64,000 nucleotides of DNA, taken from NCBI GenBank assembly GCA_964036295.1, contig OZ038462.1:40715680-40779679 (forward strand), in the 5' to 3' direction. Position numbers and translations under genes: made by a program. The DNA is from Plumapathes pennacea. Lineage: Eukaryota > Cnidaria > Anthozoa > Antipatharia > Myriopathidae. The notes under the pieces were generated by a model. The model worked only from the letters and a program-made list of their open reading frames with translations. It ran no database searches and was not told the DNA's origin. Positions 41,830-51,491 of this stretch are shown here, one piece after another. Within the stretch, counting starts at the first letter, position 1; every line of letters begins with the position of its first letter.

Positions 41830-42148
41830 CGCGGGGGAGGGGACTCCCATAAAAAAAAAAAAAAAAGACGGGGATGCTCCTCGTACCTCTTAGGGGTCGG
41901 GTGTCAGTCGAATGAACGTTTTTGTTTGAAAACAGCAAGGGATAAAGTGCTTCATGGTATTATCTTTATAGCAATTAAGGGCATCGAAACTTTAAATTCT
42001 TGGTATGCATTTATTGGTACCTTATAGGGGTCAAAATAAACTGGAGCCACACCCGTTTTAGTACCTCTTAGGGATCAAAACAAAACATACCGACGAGCAT
42101 CCCCGTTATTTTTTATGTGGGAGTCCCCCCCGGGCGGGGGGGGGGGGT
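41830..42148. mobile_element. Inverted-repeat element, about 320 bp, at the 3' end of the minus CUB gene
   Basis: Left arm GGGGACTCCCAT-A(n)-GACGGGGATGCTC and right arm GAGCATCCCCGTT...ATGTGGGAGTCCCCCC are inverted copies, and each is followed inward by a GTACCTCTTAGGG box. A 14-base poly-G forms the right edge. It starts about 12 bases beyond the stop codon of the minus CUB gene, so it is probably transcribed in its 3' UTR. Confidence 0.75.
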
Positions 42149-42159
42149 GATTAGGTTGG

Positions 42160-45100
42160 CTACAGTCCAGGGTAGGGCGGGGGAGGCGCCTCTATTTCAG
42201 CATCTGGTGGAGCTGAGGCATAAGCTCCAGGAGGGTATCCTGCAGATTGCCCTGGGGGATATTGTCCCCCTCCACCTGTCGGGTGTGGTCCAGAGGGGTG
42301 TGCTCCGACAGGTCCCATGGGATAAGCACCAGGAACTTGTCCAGGATGCTGTGCCGGTGGTGGGTAGTGCCCGGGCTGTTGAGCCTGTGGGGGGTAGTAT
42401 CCGGGCTGTTGAGCCTGTGGGGGGTAGTACCCGGGCTGTTGTGCCGGCGGTGGTGGGCAGTACCCGGTTTGTTGTGCTGGTGGCGGGTAGTATCCAGGTT
42501 GCTTTTGGGCAGCTGCTACTGACCGATTAGTTGTTGTCACGGCAACGGTAGTCGTTGGGGCACTTCTGGCGACCACGGCTCCTCTAGTCCCTCGCTTTAT
42601 GCAAAACGATATCACGACAATGACAGCTATGAAAACTCCCACACCGAAAATAATGCCCACAATTGCACCGGCATTAGACGAAGAACCTGAATTGTAAGCT
42701 ACAGAAAGAAAAATGAAGTTTGAGCTATTAAATCACTTTCAGTCAACTAAAAATCACCACGGATTTATCAGAAACACTAGCTAGTCACTATTAAATGGCC
42801 TATATTCTAAAAAAGGAAAACGTTTTTAAAACTAAATTTTCCCAACCTTCCCTGGACACAATGTATGAGTAGTTTCGGGAGAAGCAATATTCCAATCAGT
42901 TTAAACCGAAGCAAGAGATTACCCGTCATTTCTCTAGTGGTATTAGGAGAAAACGCAAATGAAGAAAATTAAAATTAACTTGGGGTGAAGTTGAGGGAGA
43001 AGTAGGAAACTGAGTGAAATTAATATTTTGTAAAATAAAAAATAAATAAATAAATCACTTTATCTAAGTCTCAGTGCATTAAGCACTGCCGTGCTAATTG
43101 GGGAGACTTGAAATGCAGAAACTAAATATCATAAACTGAACGCAAATTCGTTAAGAACCCCAACTGGTCGGAGGCTAACCAGTTGATTATTTATATAGTG
43201 TGGCCGAGGATTTGAACTCAGGGCTACCGTGCTGCAAATTCAGCTAGTGGTCAGAGCAGTTGAACCTGGGACCTCCGGATTTCAAGTCCGGCGCCCTAAC
43301 CACTCGGCCACACTGCCTCCGTTGCCTGCCTCCGCGTAACTAGGTTAGTACCAAGGCAGGGATCGCAACACGTTTAGTTAGGACCGCAGGGATCTGAGAT
43401 ATTTCACTCTAAGACATTAGTATAGCAGAAGTTTGACGGACATCTTGACAGACATCTTGACGGAATACAACAGTTCAATAACCCTAACAAACTTACTGGT
43501 TGATTGGATGCTGTAACGTGCCTCGAATCCTTTTCCGTTTCTGGAGTCTTCATCTGACCTGAAGCGTACCCAAATAGTACGTCCGCTGGCTTTAATATTT
43601 GAGGGCTTGCCGCTGCAATAGGTTCCAAATAACTTGCTGTTGGACGATCCGTCTCTCACTTGAATGTAATCATTTGAGCTACAGTGTCCTCCCTCGAGAT
43701 TTATGAAGGAGTTGAAGCTTAGTTCTGCTTTTTTTCCTGAAGGCACGGTGAGAATCCAGGTACACTGTATACCACTTGGGTAATTAAACGGGTAATTAGG
43801 GCTGCGTATATTTCCCGACGAGCTATAGAAACGGAGGTTGTTGTTGTTGTAGAATGAGTTTGATGAAGTACATTTCGTGGTACTGGTGACTGAACCAAAA
43901 ATAATGGGCGTAAGCGGATCATCCTCACAATTAGAAACTACAGATGATAGTGCCTTAGTTTGGGTTAGGGAATAGAAATAAACGATATTGATAGATAAAA
44001 TTGTTTGGTTTGGAGCTAATTTTGGTATAGATATGCATCGGGACTCTGTTCAAAATGCCAGCGTGAAAAACATTTCGAACAACATTTCTTCCAGAACACA
44101 CAACACTTTAATTGGGTCATTTTAAGTACTATTCCGGAATACATCCAATCGAACGTAGCCTTAACTCTTTTAAGCCCTGGCCAAACGAGATGCAAGTCGA
44201 TGCAAGTTCGACATGACAAAAAAATTTGCATCGACTTGCAAAAGGTGGCCAAACGAGACGCAAGTCGATGTAAGCTCATGTAAGTTTTGTAAAAACTTTT
44301 TCTTTTTTAGACGGTTCTGAGTCAGAAACCGAGTAAAAAGTCTCTCTTGAGCTGGAACTTAATGAGGAGGCTTTTACTTTTGATTTTTTTATTTAGACTT
44401 GACTTTGCTAACGTGCTCTTCGCTGTTTTAGGTGTAAAACTTGCGTCGACTTGCATGAAAATTTGAACATGTTCAAATTCCATGCAAGTCACTGCAAGTC
44501 GGCAAGTTGGTGGCCAAACGAAACGCAAGTCCGCGCAAGTTTGAAAACTTGCATCGACTTGCGTTGACTTGCACCTCGTTTGCCCAGGGCTTTATTCCCA
44601 AGCTCAACATGCAAATTGTTGAACCCCGCTATCTCGAACAGAATCCGATTTCCCTCGGAATTGAACTTGGTAGAAATTTCCCTTGGTAGAACCCCGCTAT
44701 CTCGATCCCCCGCTATCTCGAACTAATTCTCGCTTCCCATGAGAGTTCGAGATAGCGGGGTTTCCTGTAATGAGAATTATTGATAGAGTAATCAGCTTCA
44801 TCCGAGCAAGGTATCAAAGCCGGTTATTCTTACTGATGATATATTTCTGGTGCCAAGAAACTTAAGAATACAGTTGATGTGGATTCTTGGGAGTGAAAGG
44901 GTTAAGGATACAATTGACGAGGATTCTTGGGTGTGAAATGGGCAGTTAATGTACCTCACTTACCCAGTCTGACTGCCTTGAAGGTTAACTTAAAACTGGG
45001 AAGTCCAGTGGTTACAAGCTCCAGGTACAGGTACTGACTCCGTGACCTGATGATCGGTGGCTTTTTACTTCCGCATGCTTTTCCCAACTCGACGCTTGAC

Positions 45101-45859
45101 GAGGAAAAACCGTCACGTATGGAGATATAATTACTGGAACAATAGCTGGTGCTGCCCACCACAAGGTAATTGAATGTGAGTTCAACTGCATAACCTGAAC
45201 CTGCTTTTAGTCTCCATACACACTTGCGGCTGCCAAACAAACCACTTGGGTTGAACAGACTGGATTCTAGAGTATAGGCATTTATAGTGTAACCGTTTGA
45301 AGAACAACCTGCAACAAAACGAACAACGGAGCTGTAGCCACAGGGAGTAAAGGCCATTTCCGAGATGCCTGTTCAAAACCAGGTTAGTGCGAAACACAGA
45401 ACAATGAAAACCAATTTATAATGAAAAAAACGATTCGTACTATACCTCGTATTGAACAAAGACAAACAGGCATCTCGGAAATGGACTATTAGAGGTTGAC
45501 ACATGTTTGAAGGGTTCTGTTTAGAAGGGTTCTGTTTAGAAGGGTTTTCTAACTAGCTCCCCGTGCGTGCTGCTCAGGCGTGCTGCGCTTGCGTTGCATG
45601 TTGGTAAGACACGTGATCACAAGATATTCTTACCAGTCAGTAAAGGGGTTGATTCCCAGTCCAGAGCTAGAACTAAAACTTAAAAATTCTTTAAACCTTT
45701 TAGGATGAATGTGCATTCACTTGTCCTAAATACACAACACTTTTTTTTTTTGAAAAAGGATGTTCGCAAACAAACTTCCCCAGTCGGCCAAATAAAACCA
45801 GTAATATACATCTCTTAAATACTTACTGCTTGCAGCAACTTCATTCAGAGAGACGGCGA
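42160..45859 (-). CDS. CUB-domain single-pass membrane protein with PPxY tail (first exon not found)
   Basis: Minus-strand exons in transcript order: 45859-45827, 45308-44964, 43937-43497, 42698-42160; all joined in phase 1 with GTAAGT donors. The 33-nt exon encodes the end of a signal peptide (AVSLNEVAAS); the exon with the start Met lies upstream and was not identified. CUB 1 is CSSNGYT...RKCVWRLKAG...YISIRDG...ACGSKKP. CUB 2 is SPNYPFNYPSGIQCTWIL...DYIQVRDG...YCSGKP. Then come a transmembrane helix (IVGIIFGVGVFIAVIVVI), a basic stop-transfer stretch, and a long Pro/Gln/Tyr-rich tail with about five PGYYPP/PGHYPP units ending PPPPYPGL. PPxY is a WW-domain ligand (for example of NEDD4 ligases). 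Extracellular CUB domains bind proteins or glycans. Paralog of the + strand gene at 54886-60623. Confidence 0.85.
43128..43321 (-). mobile_element. tRNA-derived SINE, about 194 bp
   Basis: Read on the minus strand it begins like tRNA-Ser: A box TGGCCGAGTGG, then an anticodon stem-loop (CCGGACTTGAAATCCGG, anticodon TGA). A B-box-like GAGTTCAAATCC follows further down. After the tRNA part comes an unrelated body ending ...CCAACTGG...TTCTTAA-type sequence. Acceptor-stem pairing and CCA logic of a true tRNA are absent, so it is a SINE rather than a working tRNA gene. It lies in the last intron of the minus CUB gene, in the gene's own orientation. Confidence 0.75.
43960..44163 (-). mobile_element. 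MITE, diverged copy of the element at 51255
   Basis: Read on the minus strand it starts GTTCGATTGGATGTATTCCGG and contains TTAGCTCCAAACCAAA and TCAATATCG in the same order as 51255-51491. Not coding. It lies in the intron between the two CUB exons. Confidence 0.6.
44172..44592. mobile_element. MITE, 421 bp, with CTTGCATCGACTTGC-type ends (full copy)
   Basis: Ends are AAGCCCTGGCCAAACGAG (44172) and CTCGTTTGCCCAGGGCTT (to 44592), inverted. Inside, GCAAGTCGATGCAAGT-type motifs repeat in both orientations. A second, truncated copy is at 61489-61760. No protein encoded. Confidence 0.8.
44619..44767. mobile_element. Pogo/Tigger-like MITE remnant
   Basis: AACCCCGCTATCTCGAAC occurs at 44622, again near 44691 and 44709, and inverted at the right end (GTTCGAGATAGCGGGGTT, ending TTTCCTG next to TA). 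CAGG-AACCCCGCT-type ends resemble pogo/Tigger termini. The left end is truncated. Confidence 0.65.
44770..44945 (-). repeat. Dispersed repeat family, copy 5
   Basis: Contains AGAATTATTGATAGAGTAAT, a CATCCGAGCAAGGTATCAA block and GGGAGTGAAAGGGTTAA, related to the other copies of this family and abutting the pogo-like remnant. Confidence 0.5.
45354..45484. mobile_element. MITE, 131 bp, perfect 20-bp inverted ends
   Basis: CCATTTCCGAGATGCCTGTT (45354-45373) is exactly inverted at 45465-45484. It sits in an intron of the minus CUB gene only about 45 bases from the splice acceptor of the CUB 1 exon. Confidence 0.8.
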
Positions 45860-46079
45860 CTGTAAAGACAAAAAAAAAGAAAGAAAGAAAAGAAAAAACA
45901 GCTGTCAAAATGTACAGTTGTAAATCTGTGGTTTACAGTTCTAGCACCTACTAAGTGTGGGAGCTGTGTTTGAGGATACATGAAATGACAACAAGCTACA
46001 TGTATAAATAGCATCTGATTTCCGACACACTCTGGCCAGATCCGGAGAGGTTCTGCCCAAAAGGGGTCTCTTTTCGAAC

Positions 46080-46365
46080 CTCGCCTATGCCCAAAATCTT
46101 GGCAAGATCTTCCAAGATCCGGCAGGATCTTATCAAGATCTTGGATAGAACTTGTGGTAAGAACTTACAAGATCTTGGCAAGATCATGGAAAAACTTGTA
46201 AGATTCTGAAATAACTTGCAAGATCATGGACGATCTTAGCAAGATCCTACATAAACTTGCAAGATCTTGGCAGATCCCACAAGAACTTACAAGATCACAG
46301 TGTGTTTCCCAGTAAACATCCCACAAGATATTGGTAAAATCTTGCAAGATCCCAGTTGAAAAGTC
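46080..46365. repeat. Degenerate CAAGATCTTG repeat block
   Basis: About fifteen variants of CAAGATCTTG or ACTTGCAAGATC spaced 20-30 bases apart over 280 bp. The core is a palindrome, so the block can fold in many registers. No protein is implied; the nearby short frames are by-products. Confidence 0.75.
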
Positions 46366-46825
46366 TCCTCGTATGAAAACTCTTTAAGTTGCCGGATTAA
46401 AGATCTTCATCTGCAAGTTGCTATAATGTCAGGCCATGATGACGGTGCACAAATTAAATATTCCATACATACAGCCTAATGTTGGTGAATATATTTTCGC
46501 AGAAGAAAATCACTCAGGCTTGTTCTGTTAGTTTGAGTGAAAACACACTTTGATCCTCCAAGCTGAATGTGAAACGAAAGACTCTTTGCTCACAGCCAAT
46601 TGATAGCTGGTTGGCACAATAATAACAACAATAATAACAATGACCGATGAGACAATAAAAACATTATTCAAAGTGTGTGAAACTGCAGCTGACAGAAGAA
46701 TTAGCATTTGCGAAAGATACTTGGTTTTGTTTGCTTACCGAGGCGACAACCAACGCTTTCGCATTTCGCAGCTGTGCATTAAACCTCCGCCTTGTTTTGA
46801 CAGGAATGTTCTCGTAACTGTATAT

Positions 46826-47709
46826 GGTTGTGTTTTCACTATGATACTTTACACTAGTGTAACGCGAAAATTCCGAAAGTTCCAATGAAAACACCTAGGA
46901 TGTAACTCGCGTAAATTTTCATTAGTGTAAATTGCAAAGTGTTTTCACCGGGATTTTTGGGTTATAATTACCGGAAACCGAGCAAAAATACACGACCTGA
47001 AAAGATGGTGTAACGCGGTGTGTACTTAAGCGTAGCCAATTGCAGCGCTCCATTTTCTGCCAAGCTGTCAAATACTGTACACACCCAACTTTAACAAAAT
47101 CAAGACGTCTTTCTCAGCGCCAAATTTCTTTGCGTTCTTGAAGAGTAGGAGTGAAGATCGCAATCAATCAAGTTCTTCGTGGCGTAAAATTGTGTCTTGT
47201 CGCATTATGTGTGGACCAACCAGTCCGCAAATGAAGTGAAATGTATTCCTGTTGACACGAAAATGTTCACGCCACAAATTGTCCCCATACTGGTTAAGCA
47301 ACATTTGCTCAAACCAAAATTGAGGTCTGAAACGAACCCATTCCGCTTTGGCTCTTCTCCGAGGCTCAACTTGTCTACATACAGATCTAAATGCCGCTAT
47401 CCGCTGCCTCCGATTTTGCAGTAAATGCTGCCTTAATCGGTGAAATTGTCGCCTTCGTCGGCGCAAGCGAGCGAGACTACGAACTGCCGCGACAAGCAAC
47501 AGAATTACAAACACCGCATTCTCTTCTCCCGACATCTTTCAAAACATGTGATTTGTAGAAAACGGAAGTGATGACAGATCATATGTCAACTTAACATTTC
47601 TGATTTCAGTGGTGAAAACAGTGGCGCGCCTACACTAGTGTTAGTTGGTCAGCAAACAAAACCCTCGAGGAAAATTACGCCAGTAAATTTCGCTAGTGAA
47701 AACACAACC
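46826..47709. mobile_element. PIF/Harbinger-type DNA transposon relic, 884 bp
   Basis: Terminal repeats GGTTGTGTTTTCACTA (46826-46841) and its exact inverse (47694-47709) are flanked by TAT on both sides (46823-46825, 47710-47712), a 3-bp target duplication as expected for Harbinger elements. Subterminal ACACTAGTGT palindromes occur near both ends. It carries the N-terminal part of a HARBI1-like transposase on the minus strand. Confidence 0.85.
47164..47535 (-). pseudogene. HARBI1: N-terminal HARBI1-like transposase fragment, 123 aa
   Basis: Starts MSGEENAVF, has a very Arg-rich helix (residues 20-50, LARLRRRRRQFHRL), then the conserved Harbinger block FWFEQMLLNQYGDNLWREHF, the RNTFHFICGLVGPHI motif and RQDTILRHEELD before a stop. 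The DDE catalytic domain that should follow is missing; after the stop the sequence has no transposase similarity before the terminal repeat. Likely an internally deleted, inactive copy of the family. Confidence 0.75.
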
Positions 47710-47880
47710 TATGACTGTGGAAACATGACAAAGCGGAAATTTCCGCTAATATACGCCAGTTCCGAAGGCGAGAAAGAGGTTTCTTCGCTCGGCTAAATTA
47801 AATACGGAGAAACCCATGGCAACGGCTGCATGTTTCGCTTGCCTGTATCTTATAACCTTAGTATTGCATGATTCCTTTAA

Positions 47881-48110
47881 GGTGGTGTTACACTGGTCGA
47901 TTTGCAACGACGATTTGCAACGATGCGATGTTGCGCTAAAAATCGTTGAGGTGTAACACCCCATTGCGAACGATTTTTCGCGATGTTTGCAGTGCTGCAA
48001 CGCGTTGCAAGTTTTTGAAAGCGATTCAAAAACTTGCAACGCCGTTGCGTGGATTTGGAGCAAATCGGCGTTGCAAATCGTCGTTGCGAATCGACCAGTG
48101 TAACACCAGC
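47881..48110. mobile_element. Foldback MITE, 230 bp, first of an abutting pair
   Basis: Ends GGTGGTGTTACACTGGTCGA and TCGACCAGTGTAACACCAGC are inverted. The body is repeated CGATTTGCAACG-type motifs that pair across the whole element. Flanked by TTTAA on both sides (47876-47880 and 48111-48115). Confidence 0.85.
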
Positions 48111-48115
48111 TTTAA

Positions 48116-48345
48116 GCTGGTGTTACACTGGTCGATTTGCAATGACGATTTGCAACGCCGATTTGCTCCAAATTCACTTAACGGTGTTGCAAGTTTTTGA
48201 ATCGCTTTCAAAAACTTGCAAGTCGTTGCAGAACTGCAAACATCGCGAAAAATCGTTTGCCATAGGGTGTTACCCCTGAAAGATTTCTAGCGCAACATCG
48301 TATCGTTGCAAATCGTCGTTGCAAATCGACCAGTGTAACACCACC
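48116..48345. mobile_element. Foldback MITE, 230 bp, second of an abutting pair
   Basis: Same family and the same length as its neighbour. Begins GCTGGTGTTACACTGGTCGA and ends CGACCAGTGTAACACCACC. Flanked by TTTAA (shared with the first copy) and TTTAG (48346-48350). Confidence 0.85.
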
Positions 48346-48793
48346 TTTAGAACTGTCACCAAACCCGAACGGTCGAGTTCTTTCCGCTCCGCTGAACTAA
48401 ACCAGTGCCACAATAAAAGACTAACAGATTTTGGGCTTGAAATCGTTCGAACAGGTGACGTGTGGATCAAAACATACGTACCACAAAGGTATAGAAGTAA
48501 AATCTTCATCTCCTTCAGCTGTGGGAGGCTTTCGTGTCGCTGAGTAAAATGGTGACTTGATTACCCCGGTCTCAGAATCATTGTCAAACCATGGTCAACC
48601 ATGTTAGAAACATGGTTTGACCATGGTTCTTGACCATGGTTTACCATGTTTTGTCAATGATATGACCATGGTGGATCATAGTCAACCATGAACGTTAAAT
48701 TGCCCAAATGTCAACCATGGTTGACCATGGTCAAACATGACCATGATAGAACATGGTCAAACATGTTTAAACAGAAATGAATTGAGCACCCCA

Positions 48794-49020
48794 ACCATGG
48801 TAGAACATGGTCAAACATGTTTTCAAACCATGAAAGAACATGGTAAAACATGTTACCTAAGAAACAAATCCAGCACACTAACCATGGTAGAACATGGTCA
48901 AACATGTTTTCTAACCATGAAAGAACATGGTCAAACATGTTACTAAAGAAACAAATCCAGCACACTAACCATGGTAGAACATGGTCAAACATGTTTTCTA
49001 ACCATGACTGAGAACATATA
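48794..49020. repeat. 87-bp tandem repeat inside the CCATGGT element
   Basis: Units starting ACCATGGTAGAACATGG at 48794, 48881 and 48968 are spaced exactly 87 bases apart, the last being incomplete. Each contains AAAGAAACAAATCCAGCACA-type spacer plus four CATGG/CATGTT boxes. Confidence 0.85.
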
Positions 49021-49149
49021 GTAGTCAAACATGTTTTAAGATTGTTTCAGAACAAACAAACTAATAACAGTAAAAACAATTTGTTACATTTAATCACAAT
49101 TTCTCAGTAGACTTTACAAGCAGATGGAATATGTGATTTCATCATCATT

Positions 49150-49326
49150 TCAAAATCTTGGCCACAGGGCAGTTTCTTCTCCTCTCTTCCATATGGCATC
49201 GACACTTTTTCCAACCACGATGTCTTCTGGATTGGCATCAATTTGGGTGGTTTTGATGACTTACCAGTACTCTGCCTTTTCATCTCCAATCCACTCAACC
49301 AGGGAAAAAGACGGTGGGCCCGCCAT
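49150..49326 (-). pseudogene. Decayed coding segment inside the CCATGGT element
   Basis: ATG at 49326 begins MAGPPSFSLVEWIGDEKAEYW, then a TAA (49263-49261), and the same frame continues 36 codons (IKTTQIDANPEDIVVGKSVD, then AIWKRGEE) to a TGA at 49152. The composition on both sides of the TAA is protein-like and continuous, so the TAA looks like a single nonsense change. Family not recognised; it resembles the N terminus of a small regulatory protein rather than a transposase. Confidence 0.5.
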
Positions 49327-51254
49327 ACGTTTAAATTCGAGGAATAAAAATGAGGCTAGCGCTTGTTGTGTGTAGAAGCACAAACGGTTCAAAACCGGGA
49401 AAACGATGTGAACTCTGCATCAGTCGTAATCGCCCTATTTTATGCTGCGACAGTTTTAATATGCAACAAATCATTGTATCTTACGACATTACAGCACGTT
49501 TTAGCACTGAATCTAGCAGACAAATAATATGCTAAAGTTCTTCCCCCTGTGTTGAAATAGAATTGAGTCAGCGTCTCCAGCTTCAGCTGTAAATTAAACT
49601 GTCGTAGTCCACCTGAGAAAAACACTCTTATGAAAGCTAAAGGGACGTGAAAATTACAGGATCTCGGTTTAGTCGTTTGTAGAAATTAACTGAGACGACT
49701 ATATATTCAATTACTTGCCTGAACTCCAGTTGCAATCACGGGGAAACGGTCATCCTTTATGGAGAAATACCACGTGGAAAATACATCACAGAGTTCTTAC
49801 CTTCATTAACAACTTAAATTTTAAATGAATAGATCTACATATTCGTTGTCTGAACAGGAAAATTGAAAACACCTTGGCCGTTGGCCGTTGGAACTGCCCG
49901 CGCATTTCGATTACGGGCTTCGATGTTATTGGCCAGCGGTTTATTCCAGGCTGGGTGCCCAAGCAAAGATGGAAGCGCAACATGTCTGTCTCAGAAATGG
50001 GAGTGTTGGCTGGAAGCAATACCAATTTTGTCTTGCCATTTTGATTGAGGACGCCAGGCTTGCAAAAAGAACAAGATAAGTGTGGATCGCATACGCCTTC
50101 TGAATGTATTTAAGACACGTGTTTTGTGGCGAATCGCATCCGTTGAAGCAGGTCGAAGCAATGCAGTCGACAGATAAATCATAGGTAGTTTTCAATTTTA
50201 TAAGAATATATGTGCTTTAAACATTTAGTGAAATGCTAAAACTTAATATGATGTACTTTTCATGTGAAATAATAAAGGGCTGCCAGTTTGCAGTATTGAA
50301 AGCTGTCTAGCTTTAATTGCTCTTTAATTTAATCTGGAGGAGAGAATATGCATCTTTCACTCTCAAAAATCAGTTTACTTGAATGGGTAAGCATTTATTC
50401 TTTAAAGACAGGAAAAGACTGAAGATACCAGTAATTTAGATACAAGACTGTGCTACATCATGTTAGATCATGGTATTTCATGGTCAAGGTTGCTGAAAAG
50501 TAAGACTTCACCTGAGTACAACATTCACCACATACTGTGAAAACTCGGGAGTTAAACACATTTATGTAAAGGTCTTTTTGAAATTGTTTGCATTTATTTC
50601 TTGACTGTGATATTGATCAAATAGTACCCATGCATGCAAATTACTTAAGGACATGGTTAACCATGATCAACCATAGTCATTGATGGGCAAAATTTAATTT
50701 TAACCTGGCAATTACTGACCTCACTGTTAATTTAAACATATACACACAAACTCACAAATAGGACTCAAGTATTTCATTAGCTTGGCTTTTGTATATGTAA
50801 TATTAGTTAGTATTAGTTAATATTAGTCAAGTTAGTAAACCATGGTCAAACATGTTTTTCCATGTTTCATCATGAGCATTTCAGTTCATGCTAAATACTG
50901 AAAGTAAACATCAAGATTGATTTCTGGGGCACTGAAAATGCACTCCTCGGTGAGCATTTTAGCAGACAAGTTCTTGTGGCACTTTTCTTTTTGAGTTCTA
51001 TTTTTGACCATGGTCGTCAGTGTACCATGGTCAGGTACTTTTGGTGACCATGGTCAGCCATCATGGTCACATCACTGTCAACCATGGTCTAACATGGTTG
51101 ACAATGCAAAACCATGGTACCATGGTCAGTCTGAGACCGGGGTACTGCACGTACTCCCAGAGATCTGTGACGTCACTCGAATGAGGAAACTGTACGTCAT
51201 ACATTACGTCCAGTTGTTATGGTATTCTCTTTTTGTGTCGGGACAAACATCTCA

Positions 51255-51491
51255 GGCTGCGCTCGATTGGGTGTACTTCGGAATAGGAATAGCCAAAATG
51301 ACCTAAAACTCAGTTGCTTTTCCCGGGAGAAATTTTGCTAAGAATTGTTTTGGAAACCTTCACGCTCGCATTTCTAACAGCTCCCAACACGTCTCTACCC
51401 AAGTCAGCTCCAAACCAAAGCCGACTTTTACCTTAACCCGCAGTCAATATCGCTATTCCTATTCCTAAATAGACCCAATCGAACGCGCCCT
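51255..51491. mobile_element. MITE, about 237 bp
   Basis: Left end CGCTCGATTGGGTGTACTTC then GGAATAGGAATAGC; right end GCTATTCCTATTCCTAAATA then GACCCAATCGAACGCG: inverted. A diverged copy sits at 43960-44163. Confidence 0.75.

Larger units (their letters stand above)
48564..51142. mobile_element. DNA element, 2,579 bp, with CCATGGT repeats at both ends
   Basis: Terminal inverted repeats CCCCGGTCTCAGA (48564-48576) and TCTGAGACCGGGG (51130-51142) are flanked by TA on each side. The outer 400-500 bases at each end are filled with CCATGGT, AACATGTT and GGTCAACCATG motifs, all self-complementary. The middle has a decayed coding segment (49150-49326, minus). TA duplication suggests a Tc1/mariner-like mechanism, but the long repeat arms are unusual, so the superfamily is open. 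Confidence 0.75.

Noticed and set aside
42117..42530. + strand frames opposite the CUB tail exon
   Set aside because: Antisense shadows of the proline-rich repeats; the minus-strand frame joins in phase to the CUB exons.
43201..43321. Functional tRNA-Ser gene on the minus strand
   Set aside because: Anticodon arm and A box are present, but no acceptor stem closes; better explained as a SINE.
45827..45908. Unspliced signal peptide frame running from the T-rich tract into the 33-nt CUB exon
   Set aside because: It has no ATG before a stop codon, and the TTTACAG acceptor plus the equal exon length in the paralog support a separate upstream first exon.
46088..46365. CRISPR-like array
   Set aside because: Repeats are short, palindromic and degenerate with irregular spacing; the host is an animal.
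48711..49028. Repetitive Trp/Phe/His frame on the minus strand
   Set aside because: Arises from the CCATGGT/ACATGTT repeats.
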